A stretch of DNA of 64,000 nucleotides, from NCBI GenBank assembly GCA_030737835.1, contig CM060850.1:12381408-12445407 (forward strand), read 5' to 3'. Shown here piece after piece: positions 1 through 10,386 of this stretch. Below the pieces are notes generated by a model. That model saw only the letters and a list, made by a program, of their open reading frames with translations. It was not told where the DNA came from and did no database searches. Source of the stretch: Acorus gramineus. Taxonomy: Eukaryota > Streptophyta > Magnoliopsida > Acorales > Acoraceae. Position 1 is the stretch's first letter. Every line of letters begins with the position of its first letter. A program made the translations under genes and the position numbers.

Positions 1-1
1 C

Positions 2-568
2 CTTGCTTTGACCCGTGAGAGGGACAACTTGCAATCCAGAGTAGCAGACTTCGAGGCATCCTCAGGTGCATCCGACCCAGGTTTGCAGCGAGAGTTCATC
101 CATACCCTTCAGTCTTCTTTGGAGAGTGAGAGAAATGGTAGACAGAGAGCGGAGGAGGACCGGCGGAGGTCGGAGGAGAATCTCAGACGCTTCCAACAGA
201 GAGCAGAAGAAAATAAGCGCAAGATGGAAGACGATCTCCGGCTTTCCCAGCAGCGGGTCGAGAGGAGGAACAAAGAATTGAGCTTGTATCGGTCTATTGT
301 GGCTACTGTGAGGATGAAGATAAACTCCGCAGGGGTATTTACAGAGGATGACCTTAAATTTCTCGAGATGTCGGGGCTGTCAGGCTCGGTGTCCTTTCGA
401 AGCGGTGCATCACGTTCCTACTCAATGGCCCCCCCTCGTCTTCCCTCGATGGTTGAAGGATCCGCCACTTCGAGACCTTCTCCAGCGAGATGGGATTTTC
501 AAGGGGGGGAGACCGCCCCAGGACAACCTCCTCATCCTCCTTTGGTTCAGGGTGGTGGCTTCCAATAA
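2..568 (+). CDS. Partial coiled-coil ORF, open at left edge
   Basis: This frame is open from the first bases of the window to a stop at 566-568, so the 5' part is missing. The 189 visible codons start with a charged helical region (about residues 1-105) rich in Arg, Glu and Gln in heptad-like spacing, with QQR-type repeats, as expected for a coiled coil. A Ser/Pro/Gly-rich tail follows, ending QGGGFQ. No catalytic motif is visible and I do not recognise the family. The DNA downstream is repeats, so it may belong to a transposon (coiled-coil ORFs of this kind occur in plant elements) or be the last exon of a host gene. The first in-window ATG does not define a start, because the frame continues upstream of it. 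Confidence 0.4.
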   Translation, partial: LALTRERDNLQSRVADFEASSGASDPGLQREFIHTLQSSLESERNGRQRAEEDRRRSEENLRRFQQRAEENKRKMEDDLRLSQQRVERRNKELSLYRSIVATVRMKINSAGVFTEDDLKFLEMSGLSGSVSFRSGASRSYSMAPPRLPSMVEGSATSRPSPARWDFQGGETAPGQPPHPPLVQGGGFQ

Positions 569-879
569 TAGGTTTGATTCTCCTTCCTCCTTTGGATTCC
601 TTTGGGCTATAACTCATACCCCATCCCAGACTTACTCCTTCTAGTGGGTGAATGGTTTTGACTGATAGTTTAGAGATATAGAATGGACTGGTCCAAGTGT
701 TTGAAATGATGAATAGCAGGGGCCACATGCTCTCTCTCTTTTTTTTTTGGCTTTGTGAATGTGTGTATGGAATGCGGATAGACAGGTGGGTTGAATTTGC
801 AGGGTGATCAGGGAACATTTTTGATAGGCAAAGTTGTTGCTGAAAGATGGCTCGACGATCCTCCAATGGGGTTGTCTTT
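569..879. other. Non-coding spacer
   Basis: It holds a short CT/T-rich tract near 730-750 and no supported gene. The antisense ORFs over it are short and have no family signature. Confidence 0.4.
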
Positions 880-1073
880 GTCGACGTTTATCAACAGGAT
901 CGTCCCCATTGACGTTTAGCAAGGTTGTCCAAGTCGACGTTCACACCAGGTTGTCGTCGACGTTCCACGAGGAGTTGTCTTAGTCGACGTTCATCGCCAG
1001 GTTCGTCCCCATCGACGTTCACCATCTGGATTGTCTAAGTCGACGTTCATCGCCAGGTTCGTCAAAAAGCATG
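880..1073 (+). repeat. GTCGACGTT minisatellite
   Basis: About seven to eight diverged units of 23-29 bp, each starting with (G)TCGACGTT and continuing with variants of CATCGCCAGGTTCGTC or CACCATCTGGATTGTC. The two best copies share TCGACGTTCATCGCCAGG (from about 985 and 1040). No unit keeps a long reading frame. The block lies about 300 bp past the coiled-coil ORF. Confidence 0.75.
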
Positions 1074-1910
1074 TGTCCAGTCTTGTTTTTTTTTTTTTTT
1101 GTTCTCGTTCTGCCCTCCCTTCCTTTGGACCTGTATAACAACATTAAACACAGAGCTAAGTAGATATACCCACTCAATTAAGCATATGTTCATGCTTCAA
1201 TACTCCCCTTTTTAAAACTACAAGATGGCCTTTGTTTTGATTATCAACGATCCATATGGAAAACAGTTTGACTCGATATCCATCTAGGGGGACCGCGCAA
1301 GTTCTGTCTACTTGTTTAATGACCATTCATTCATCCGTTCCCTTCTTGCTTCTCCTAGGCCTACAAAACAACTTAAGAGGCTAGACCAAATGATCATATC
1401 TGTTCCGTTTGGGCCCCTGCTTATTTTATCTTGAAGAAAAATCAATATCTAAATGTGTTTTTTTTATCTTGAAGAAAAATGCATTTGTTTAAATGCAAAT
1501 GAGCTCAAGATCTACATTGGATTATTCAGCTAGGGTGCTGAGCTATTAATATATATAGTAGATAATATATCATTACCTTTGGTTTGTAACTTTGGTTGGG
1601 TGAGACTGATTTTGTACCTTTTTTATTTTTTGAAAGTATCATTGAATGATTGATTTATTTTTTTGTATATTGGTTATGATAATGAATGAAAAAATTGGTA
1701 TTATGAATTGTAATATGTATTGGATGTCTTATGAATAATGAGTCTAAACTTACTTCTTGCATCATTTGGCCATATACCTGCTGGATAATGAAAAATATTG
1801 AGTAGTTGATAATAAAATATAGCACCACTTTTTAGTAAATTATTTGTATGATTGATTCTTTCAAAATCCATTGTATATTGATTAGAGCAATCTTCCTATT
1901 TTTTTGTGCA
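1074..1910. other. AT-rich spacer, no gene seen
   Basis: AT-rich DNA with short T tracts and a near-repeat of TTTTATCTTGAAGAAAAAT at 1425-1480. No coding frame is supported. It ends in a T-rich tract and TTTGTGCAG, which looks like a splice acceptor in front of the degenerate ORF at 1914. Confidence 0.4.
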
Positions 1911-1913
1911 GTA

Positions 1914-2139
1914 TGGATCCAAAATAACGTGTTCCACAAACAGCGACGCATCGAAGACGTCAATATCAAATATTAGCCAATGATGTATCTTCAAGTTCAA
2001 TCATTCCATTTGTTGAAGAAGAGGTTGTGGAAGCAAATGAGCCCGAGGTAGAGGAAGATGAGGTGCAAGAAGAAGATACACATGCACTAGTTGATTCAGA
2101 TATAGATGAGGATGTTTTGTATTGGTTTTGGAGATGTTT
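1914..2139 (+). pseudogene. Degenerate acidic ORF, 5' part (split by copia insertion)
   Basis: After a splice-acceptor-like TTTGTGCAG comes ATGGATCCAAAA followed at once by an in-frame TAA. The frame then stays open for about 70 codons: a basic stretch (RRRQYQ) and then a very acidic stretch rich in Glu and Asp (VEEEVVEANEPEVEEDE, then DSDIDEDVLYW). It is broken at 2140 by the copia LTR. Past the element (from 4841) the frame continues for about 45 codons to a stop near 4965. The early stop and the insertion mean no intact product is made from this start. It may be a fragment of a DNA transposon gene; I do not recognise the family. Confidence 0.4.
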
Positions 2140-2144
2140 GGAAC

Positions 2145-2275
2145 TGTTAGATTATATGTGTTATCTTATAATGTGTGTATTGTATTACATGTGTAACTCG
2201 TAGACACTTGTATATAAAGGGATTAAACCCCAAGTGGAATACAAAGATTCCCATTATTTCATTCTCATTCTAACA
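2145..2275 (+). repeat. Left LTR of copia element
   Basis: 131 bp, starting TGTTAGATTATATGTG and ending TCTAACA. It contains a TATA-like TGTATATAAAGGG (about 2211-2222), the probable promoter of the element. Compared with the right LTR there are a handful of substitutions and a small indel, so the insertion is fairly young. Confidence 0.92.
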
Positions 2276-2315
2276 TGCCACCACCTCAAAAACCCTATTT
2301 TTTTTTTTTTTGGAA

Positions 2316-2830
2316 TCCTTCGTCGTCGCCGTTGCCGTCGTGCCCTTGCCGCTGCGCGTGCCGCCCCTGCCGCTGACGCGCGCCGCCCTGCCGCTGCTCG
2401 CGCAGCCCTGCCACGCAGCGCCCTGCCTTCCCTACCGTGCACCCTGTCCTGCCGCTTACCCTGCCCTGCCCTGCCCTGCAGCGCCTAGCAGCCCTGTCCT
2501 GCCGCGCCCAGCAGATCTGCCTTGCTGCGCGCCGTGCCGCGCGCCGCGCCCTTTCCTACCGAGCGCCGCGCCCTGCCCTGTCGAGCGCCGCGCCCTACCC
2601 TGCCGAGCGCCCTGCCGCTGCCCTGCCCTGCCGTGCGCCCTGCCCTGCCCTGCCACGCCCAGCAGCCCTGCCTTGCCCTGCCGAGCGCTGCGCCCTACCC
2701 TGTCGTGCGCCCTGCCGCGTCGTGCCCTGCCCTGCCGCGCCCTGCCCTACCGAGCGCCCTGTCGCGCGTGCCCTGCCACGCCCCTGCCGAGCGTCTGAAC
2801 CTGCCCTGATTACCCGGGATCTGTCGCGCC
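2316..2830 (+). repeat. GC-rich CCCTGCC-type minisatellite inside copia element
   Basis: About 500 bp of degenerate tandem units built on CCCTGCC, GCGCCCTGCC and CCGAGCGCC. The block is far more GC-rich than anything else in the window and reads as Pro/Ala/Arg/Cys low-complexity in several frames. The long ORFs over it on both strands are explained by lack of AT-rich stop codons, not by coding. It sits where the 5' leader and gag of a complete element should be. Confidence 0.85.
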
Positions 2831-2839
2831 CGAGAAATC

Positions 2840-3110
2840 TACCCGGGCACCGATCCGCTGATTCTGCCCGGATTTTTCAGGATCTGCTGGGACAGCTCGT
2901 GCCAGCCTGTCTCAAGTGTTCCGGATCGTCTCGCGCGCCCGACCCGGCACCCGACCAGAGTCCGCCCAGCATCGGACCCGGACCCTACCCAGCAACCCAG
3001 ATCCGCGAACCCGGCCCAGCATCCGACCAGGACCTGACCCGGATCCGTGAACCCGGCCTGGATCCGTGAACCCGACCCGGATCCGCGAACCCGATCCGAC
3101 CTCGGGTCAC
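2840..3110 (+). repeat. Second minisatellite, GGATCCGTGAACCCG units
   Basis: Cys/Pro-coding low complexity gives way to GACCCGGATCC-type repeats. At 3041, 3060 and 3079 three successive units begin GGATCCG(T/C)GAACCCG with an exact 19-bp period; looser copies lie upstream from about 2930. Confidence 0.75.
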
Positions 3111-3490
3111 CTCCGGCCGCCCTTCGGCTCATCCGACCGCCCCCGCCACCTCCGGCCGCTCTCTGCCACCTCCGGCACCTCCTTGAAACTTCGAATCACT
3201 AAATCAGTTATAACTTCCTCTCTGGAAGTCCGATTAAGGTGATCCAGGAGTCCATTTTGCTCAATTTTTTGTGCTCTACGTCCTCGTCTACTTCTGATCC
3301 TCATCCGAGTGATTCTGCACAATGTCAAAAACCAACGGCAACCCTACTCTTTCGACACCGGCTTCGAAGGTGTCTCGTCAGTCTACTTCGTCATTTATCT
3401 ATAAGGGCATCCTAGGGGCCGCTCCTGCTATGAAAAGACGATGACCTTCTAAGCAGCGTTATCAACCGAAAGGTCGAGGACATCATCTTC

Positions 3491-4694
3491 TTTCAGATGG
3501 ATGTGAAGAATGCTTTTCTTCATGGTGATTTATCTGAGGTTGTTTATATGCAACCACCTCCAGGTCTTTGCACTCCTCCTCAGCATGTTTGTCGTCCTCG
3601 GCTGGCTATATACGGACTGAAACAAGCTCCTCGTGCCTGGTTTGAGCATTTTCGCAGTGTTATTCTGACAGCTGGTTTTGTTGAGAGCCACCAGGACCAC
3701 TCTATGTTTGTGCGATCCTAATCGCAGGGGCGGGTAATCCTTCTTCTGTATGTTGATGACATGATTATAACTGGCGATGACTCCGCTGGTATTACTCTGG
3801 TCAAGAATCACCTCAGTCGACAGTTTTAGATGAAAGATCTTGGTACTCTTCGCTACTTCCTTGGTCTCGAGATTGCACAGAGTGATCGTGGGATTCTGCT
3901 TTCTCAACAGAAGTATACAGCTGACATTTTAGAGCGTGCTACCCTCTCCGATACCCGCAGTGTGGATACTCCTCTCGAGCTTCATGTGAAGCTTCGTCCT
4001 ACGGATGGTGAGCTCCTCTCAGATCCTACTCGATACAGACAGATCGTGGGTCAGCTTGTGTATCTCTGTATCACTAGACCTGACATTGCTCATGCCGTCA
4101 ATATTGTTAGTCAGTTTGTCTCGGCTCCTCGATCAGTGCATTATGGTGCTCTTATGCGAATTCTTAGATATTTGCATGGTACTATCACTAGATCGATCTA
4201 TCTGTCATCCTCTTCGACTCTAGTTCTCAGGGCTTACACTGATGCTGATTGGGCTGGAGACCCGACCACTAGACGCTCCACCACTGGTTTCTGCATATTT
4301 CTCAGAGATTCCATCATCTCTTGGCGCAGCAAGAAACAAGAGGTTGTTTCTCTTTCCAGCACTGAGGCTGAATATCGAGCCATGGCTATCACCACCAAGA
4401 AGATTGTTCATCTCAGACGTCTCTTGGTGGATCTAGGAGTTACTATGACTGGTCCTACTCCTCTTCACTGTGATAATCGATCTGCTATTCAGATTGCTAG
4501 CAATCTGGTCTTTCATGAGAGGACCAAACACATTGAGATCGATTGTCACTTCGTTCGTCAGCACTTTGTTGCAGAGATTATCGCTTCCGCATATCTCCTT
4601 TGCTGAGCAGCTTGCTGATTTCTTTACGAAGTCACATCCAGTTCTTCGATTTCAGTCTGTTCTTCGCAAACTCACTTTGTATGATCCACCGTGA
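3491..4694 (+). pseudogene. Copia pol remnant: reverse transcriptase and RNase H
   Basis: The frame starts inside reverse transcriptase with QMDVKNAFLHGDL, then YGLKQAPRAW, a TAA at 3719-3721, the catalytic LLYVDDMIITG (about 3745-3780), a TAG at 3827-3829, and then KDLGTLRYFLGLEI. RNase H follows with YTDADWAGD (about 4233-4262), SWRSKKQEVVSLSSTEAEY and LHCDNRSAIQIA, then a frameshift near 4590, and ADFFTK close to the stop at 4692-4694. These blocks are the signature of Ty1/copia pol. The upstream half of reverse transcriptase and all of integrase are deleted. The two stops and the frameshift make it a dead copy. Confidence 0.92.
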
Positions 4695-4707
4695 GTTTGA
4701 GGGGGGC

Positions 4708-4840
4708 TGTTAGATTATATGTGTTATCTTATAATGTGTGTAGTGTATTACACGTGTAACTCCTAGACACTTGTATATAAAGGGATTAAACCCTTAGTGA
4801 AATACAAGGATTCCCATTATTTCATTATCTCATTTTAACA
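4708..4840 (+). repeat. Right LTR of copia element
   Basis: 133 bp, TGTTAG...TTTTAACA, next to a polypurine tract at 4697-4706 and followed by the target duplication GGAAC. Confidence 0.92.
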
Positions 4841-4845
4841 GGAAC

Positions 4846-4970
4846 AATGGTTTAGTATGTGTATTGTATTTAAACCTTTATGTGTTTTGAACAATAAGTT
4901 CACGTGTTATGGCGTTTTCAATGAATTGATGTCTTTAAACAATGGAGCATTGTTCAGTATTATGTAGGAC
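4846..4970 (+). pseudogene. Degenerate acidic ORF, 3' part
   Basis: After the right target duplication the frame of the acidic ORF at 1914 continues without a stop (EQWFSMCIV...) to a TAG near 4965. Removing the element and one GGAAC would restore one continuous frame across the old insertion site. Whether this part was coding or 3' UTR is not clear. Confidence 0.3.
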
Positions 4971-5065
4971 AGATCACATGATGTGATGTTTGGACGAACA
5001 TTGCTGCTAGCCTAGATTTTGTGCAATTTGATATGGTGAACTCGATCTGGGATCTAATTGATGAT

Positions 5066-5512
5066 TTCACAAAGCCAAACGGGTCACAAAGAGGGCATTA
5101 AGTCTCCGTAACCCATTCGACCCTATGATGGCAAACTGAGCCCTAACATATGACTATACAATGTTGAACGGGCCATAGAGGGGGCTCTTAGTCTCTATGA
5201 CCCATTCGACCTTGTGATGTCGAACTGGACACTAACATATGACTAAACAATGTCGAACGGGCCACAAAGCGGGCTTTAAGTTTTTGTGACCCATTCGACT
5301 CTATGAAGTCGACATGGCCTTATGGTAGATGACCACACAAAGTCGAACATGTCACATAGACAATTTTAAATCCCCGTGTCCCGTTTGACTCTGTGAAATC
5401 AAAATAGTTTTATGAAGAATAACTACACAAAGTCGAACGGGTCACAGAGAGGATCTTGAGTCTCTATGACCCGTTCAACTCTGTGATGTCAAACTGGATC
5501 CTAACATAGGGG
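5066..5512 (+). repeat. Five tandem repeats of 89-90 bp
   Basis: The anchor GAACGGGYCAC (first unit CAAACGGGTCAC) recurs at about 5078, 5167, 5256, 5346 and 5436, a period of 89-90 bp. Within each unit GTCGAACGGGYCACAAAG is mirrored about 40 bp later by TTGTGACCCATTCGAC, so each unit can fold into a hairpin. No coding frame is preserved. Confidence 0.85.
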
Positions 5513-5989
5513 TGGGTTAAGTTTATATGGGGTGGGTTAGGTTGGGGTGGGTTTACTTCTTAAAAAAATCACATTTTTGTTTTTTTTTATTGAGGGTGAA
5601 ATAACGGTCCCCCAAATGCAAAACATGTACCCAGACGCTTCCTTTCCTTATGTTTGAACGGCTGTGATTCTATATTGTAGTTTTCCATCAGCAACATCAA
5701 CGGTTCTACTGATTAAACAGTTAAAATCTACCGTTGCTCGACAAAGGGCACATCAAATCGACGGGTCTCAATACATCAATGACGTCATCATCGCTTCACA
5801 CCCTAAAAAAATATATGGAGGGACCTCTTCACAAAATTCCGCCTCCAACAGGGACGGGACTGCAAAAATCATAAAATTTCAGTTTTTCCCATCAAAAACC
5901 CCTACATAAGTCTTCCCTTACGTCGCCAGAGTCACGGCTCCCACTCTTTCAGAGAGCTTCGCAAACCAAGCTTCGCTTCTCGTCAGACG
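5513..5989 (+). promoter_or_regulatory. STT3A upstream region
   Basis: Starts with a G/T-rich GGGGTGGGTTA repeat (5510-5560), then ordinary DNA with a CCCTACATAAG stretch near 5900 and a C/T-rich leader just before the start codon. The promoter and 5' UTR of STT3A should be here; I see no convincing TATA box and cannot place the transcription start. Confidence 0.4.
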
Positions 5990-8900
5990 ATGTCGTCGGC
6001 TTCGGAGGAGACGACGAAGGGATCGACCCTCCGCAACGCCTTCGGAGGCGTCCTCGGCTTCTTCATCCTCCTCCTCATCGGGATCCTCGCCTTCTCGATC
6101 CGTCTCTTCTCGGTGAGATTTCTTGTTTTTGTTCTTTTGTTTCCTCCTTCGCGGATCTCCCTTCAGAAACCCTGATTTTTCTCTTTGGCGGATCGGTTTT
6201 TGGTAGGTCATAAAGTACGAGAGCGTCATTCACGAGTTCGATCCGTACTTCAATTACCGAGTCACTCAGGTTCGGCGAGTTTCTTTTTTTATTGATGTTT
6301 AGTTTTTGTCTCATTGATTTGAATTGTGGATTCGGTCAACGATGGATGTGTTATCTGTGTGGAATTTGATTGATTGTGGTTGAATTTGTTGATGACCGTG
6401 TGAGGAGTTTTGGATGTTCTAGGTTTGATGGATTAATGTTGGAGTTTCCAAATGAATGAACTTTCTTTTGTAGGGAATTTTTATGGTGAAACAGAGGAAT
6501 GTTGATTTGGGGGAGGATCACTATGTCTTAGTGGGTTATGGAAGTTATGGGTTTGGGACTGGAAAAAAAAAGGGTGTCAATGCATACAAATTTGTGGGAT
6601 GCATCGTGTGGTCTGTTATTGCCAAAATACTTGGCTCAATGGGTTTAAAGTGGGTCTGTGACATGGTGGATTTAAAGTGGGTCTTATATGTTGGATCTGT
6701 GTGTATATTTAGTAATGGCTCTCTCAAAAACTTGATGTGACAATGTCCAAATAGAATAGTCATTTGACATGGTGTCAAGTCTTTTATCATATCCTCTGCA
6801 GCACTGCATTGCAGTTTGCTAAATTGGTTAGCTCAATGCTTTCCCCAACCTCAGGAATTAGGAAGAAGAAGAAAATGTATGGCATTTAAATCTTTTTTCA
6901 TGAATGGTGTAGGCTTATTGAATCCCTCACGATCCCTTACTATATGTATAGACATTGTATGATGCTTAATCCTCTTGTAATGAGCACATGAATTTATTAT
7001 CATGTCTATTGATCATGTAGCCAAGAAAACCATCAATCAATGAATTGTTTATGATTTTCGTGGTTATGGTATAATGGTTGTGTTGTAGATTGGTTAGCTA
7101 AATGGGTGTTTTGGATCTGATAAAAAATGGTTAAAGATGCCATATGCACCGTTCCTCTGCTTTTTGAGAGTCCTTATACTTGGTTGAATGTGCAGATCAC
7201 ATGCCGCCTCCTAGTCCTAATTAAGATAAAAAGATTACATTGATAAATTGGGATTATAAGAGGAATAGAAGAACTTGGGGTTAGCTGGCTAGTACCCCCC
7301 CATCCAATAAGGAGTCAAGGGATCAAATCCTGGGGGCACCGTCAAAAAAATATATGATATATTCTGAGAAGCTGGTTTCTTTGGACCTTTGCTATATGCT
7401 TGGCAGGTGTAATTTAGAGCATGAAATATCCAGGGAATTTGAATGATTTAGAGTTTGCTTATAGCATCTTGTGGAGGCTGAGTTTGTGGGATCAGGCAAC
7501 TGAGTTCAAATTTGTCAACAGTTACATTACATGCTGGACTTGTATTATTTGCGTGCTTTTTAATTGAATTGCTCCATTTAACATCTCAGACCTCCAGATT
7601 CCACATTTTGGATGTTGCTAAGAAAATATTCTAACCACAATTATGTTGTTTTTGTTGTTGCCATTGATTACTATCATCACAGGAGACTAATACGGTGGTT
7701 TTTAAAATTTCAGTTCCTTACAAAGAATGGAATATATGACTTTTGGAATTGGTTTGATGATCGGACATGGTAATCAAAGTGATTGTAACTTGATTGGACT
7801 TTTATTTTTCTTATATTATTTTGGCTTGGAAATTGGCCAACAAAAATGATGGCGACTTTCTACCTGCTTATCAATAGGTATCCTCTTGGTCGTGTGATTG
7901 GTGGAACTGTTTATCCTGGTCTGACATTAACAGCTGGTACATTATGGTGGTAGGTATTTGAGATTTATATAGATGGTTTTATTAGATTTGCTTCTTTTTT
8001 GTTCCCTTCTTTCTGAATATTTTAACAACTTCAGGCGTTGGGACTATAGAATTAATGTATTAAATCCCCATATCCAAATGTATATATATTTGAAAGCCTT
8101 ACTTGTTGCCTGCAGGTTTCTGAACTCTTTGAACATACCTCTGTCAGTGGAAACTGTGTGTGTATTTACTGCACCAATATTTTCAGCCTTTGCAGCATGG
8201 GCCACATACCTGCTTACAAAGGTGTGCCACCCTCTTTCCTTTATGTTTTTCTTGCTCGTCTCATTGCAAGTTGTATGATTCTGAGGATTTTGTGGTCTTT
8301 ATGCTCGTTGCCTAAAAATTTTAAATTTATTTCTTGCAGGAAGTTAAGGGTATTGGAGCTGGAATAACAGCAGCTGGTCTTTTAGCAATGGTAACTCTCA
8401 AAATATCTGAAACACTTCTTGGATTCAAAAGTTACCCGAGTAATCACCTGTTGTCCTTTTTGTCACGGTTTTCTGTGTAACATATTGTATTTCTCCTGCA
8501 CCATTTTATCACTCAGCTTCTGTTAATGTTAATGAATAACTGTGCTACATTTTTTTGCAGGTGCCCTCCTATATATCACGATCCGTGGCGGGTAGTTATG
8601 ACAATGAAGCTGTAGCAATATTTGCCTTGATTTTCACATTTTATCTTTATTTAAAGGTGAGGACAAAGAGAAATGCACAGCAAATTTATACCAAAACTAA
8701 ATTATTTAGTAATTGGTTAATCATATCGCCAAATATTCATATGACATGCACAAATTCAAATGACAGGATTGCCTCATATGGATCCTTTAATCTAATTATG
8801 ATTTTAATTATATGCAGACATTAAACACAGGATCTCTCTTCTATGCTACATTGAATGCTCTTTCATACTTCTACATGGTAAGATTGTGCTTGGTTTCTCC

Positions 8901-10354
8901 TCTTTCTCTCGTCATATATGTTCTAAATATAATATGTTGACAAATAATTTTGTTTGTTAGGTTTGTTCCTGGGGAGGCTACACCTTCATCATTAACCTTA
9001 TTCCCATGCATGTGCTGCTGTGCATTGTCACTGGTCGATATTCTTCTCGGCTGTATATTGCTTATGCTCCTCTTGTATGTGTTCTCTGCAAAAGCTTTGA
9101 ACTCTTGTGCAGGTTTTCTTTCCTTGCAGTATCTGCATATCTGATTTCTCTCTGCAACATGATTTTAATTAATCTAAGCACACTGATTGTAGGTTGTGCT
9201 GGGAACTTTGTTGGCTGCCTTGGTTCCTGTTGTTGGTTTTAATGCTGTTATGACGTCAGAACATTTTGCATCTTTCCTGGTGAGTTATTATCTGTGTTAG
9301 ATGCCACAGTAGGCTTTTGTAATGATCAGAAAATTTTCATTTGATGATTGTTGGTCAGTTAATGATGGCTCTTTGAACTTTGATGAACTTTAAGAGTGAT
9401 TCATGTAGGTAGGAAGTCGTTGTTATAGCTACTGGTTTGTAAAGCTAGGATTGGTTATATTTGGTTTTGTTTGAATTATTGTTTTACTATTTGTTCAATT
9501 TGCAGGTATTTATTATCATCCATGTTGTTGCACTTGTGTACTACATCAAAGGAATTCTTTCTCCAAAAATGTTTAAAGTGGCTATGACGCTTGTTGTGAC
9601 TATTGGCTTGTAAGTTTCAATTATGAGATGTGATTTGTAAACGGTGAAGCTTATGAAAAATATCATTAATATCAATGGATGCTCTTATACTGAGAATTAT
9701 TATAGAATTATAGAAATGTCTATTTTCAAATGAGATTCAGTAGCATTGTCTATCACAAAACTCAATTTATCTATGATGGGTGTCTAACTGTCTATTGTGA
9801 TCTGTGCCACATTTGTGCCAGCAATGTCCGAAAAACAGTTGAGTCCTTGCAGTTGTCTTCTTATACCCATCAAACCATGCAAACTTGATGGCATTGACTA
9901 AATCAAGCTGCTCATTATAAGAACTAATAAGAGTTGAAAAGATAATAATCTTGTTGGTCTGATGGAGAATTAGTTTTTGTTTTAATATGCTTAGGGATAT
10001 TTGCTTCTCATATGGAATCCAATATAAAGAAAAATTCCAATGTCAAGGGAAACCAATTCTGTTTCTTTGCTATAGCATCATGAATGAAAACACTCATGTC
10101 TGAAGGTTGATGTCTGCTTTACAAAATATGACAGAGACATTCTTATGGATTTATTTACCAACAGAAAATAAAAAGTTTTTTTTTATGACATGAAATATAA
10201 CAAAAACGGAAATTCGTTCATGTAAAAAAATAAATTTTCTAAGTTTTTAATTGTATGATGAAGGAATATATTTTTGTTTTTAACAATAACCTCATGGTGA
10301 ATTGGCACTTCAACTTTATAAATTATCACTCTGGTTCTCCTTGTACGCACAAAG

Positions 10355-10386
<32 letters not shown>

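Larger units (their letters stand above)
2145..4840 (+). mobile_element. Ty1/copia LTR retrotransposon, internally deleted
   Basis: Two near-identical direct LTRs (2145-2275 and 4708-4840, both TG...CA) flank the element. It sits between perfect 5-bp target duplications GGAAC (2140-2144 and 4841-4845). A polypurine tract (GTTTGAGGGGGGC) abuts the right LTR. The inside starts with GC-rich minisatellites, then a short gag-like start at 3322 (MSKTNGN...) that stops after about 40 codons, then reverse transcriptase and RNase H sequence in copia order. Most of gag, all of protease and all of integrase are missing. The pol frame has two stops and a frameshift, so the element cannot act alone. The sequence after the left LTR (TGCCACCACCTC) does not resemble the usual initiator-Met tRNA binding site TGGTATCAGAGC. 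Confidence 0.92.

Noticed and set aside
354..922. Antisense ORFs of 93 and 170 codons
   Set aside because: No domain, and the first overlaps the better-supported coiled-coil frame on the other strand.
2234..3132. Several long overlapping ORFs on both strands
   Set aside because: They lie over GC-rich minisatellites that rarely contain stop codons, and they read as Pro/Ala/Arg/Cys low complexity in every frame.
5510..5560. Interstitial telomere repeat (GGGTTA-like)
   Set aside because: Units are irregular (GGGGTGGGTTA, GGTTAGGTTGG); no run of the plant TTTAGGG repeat is present.
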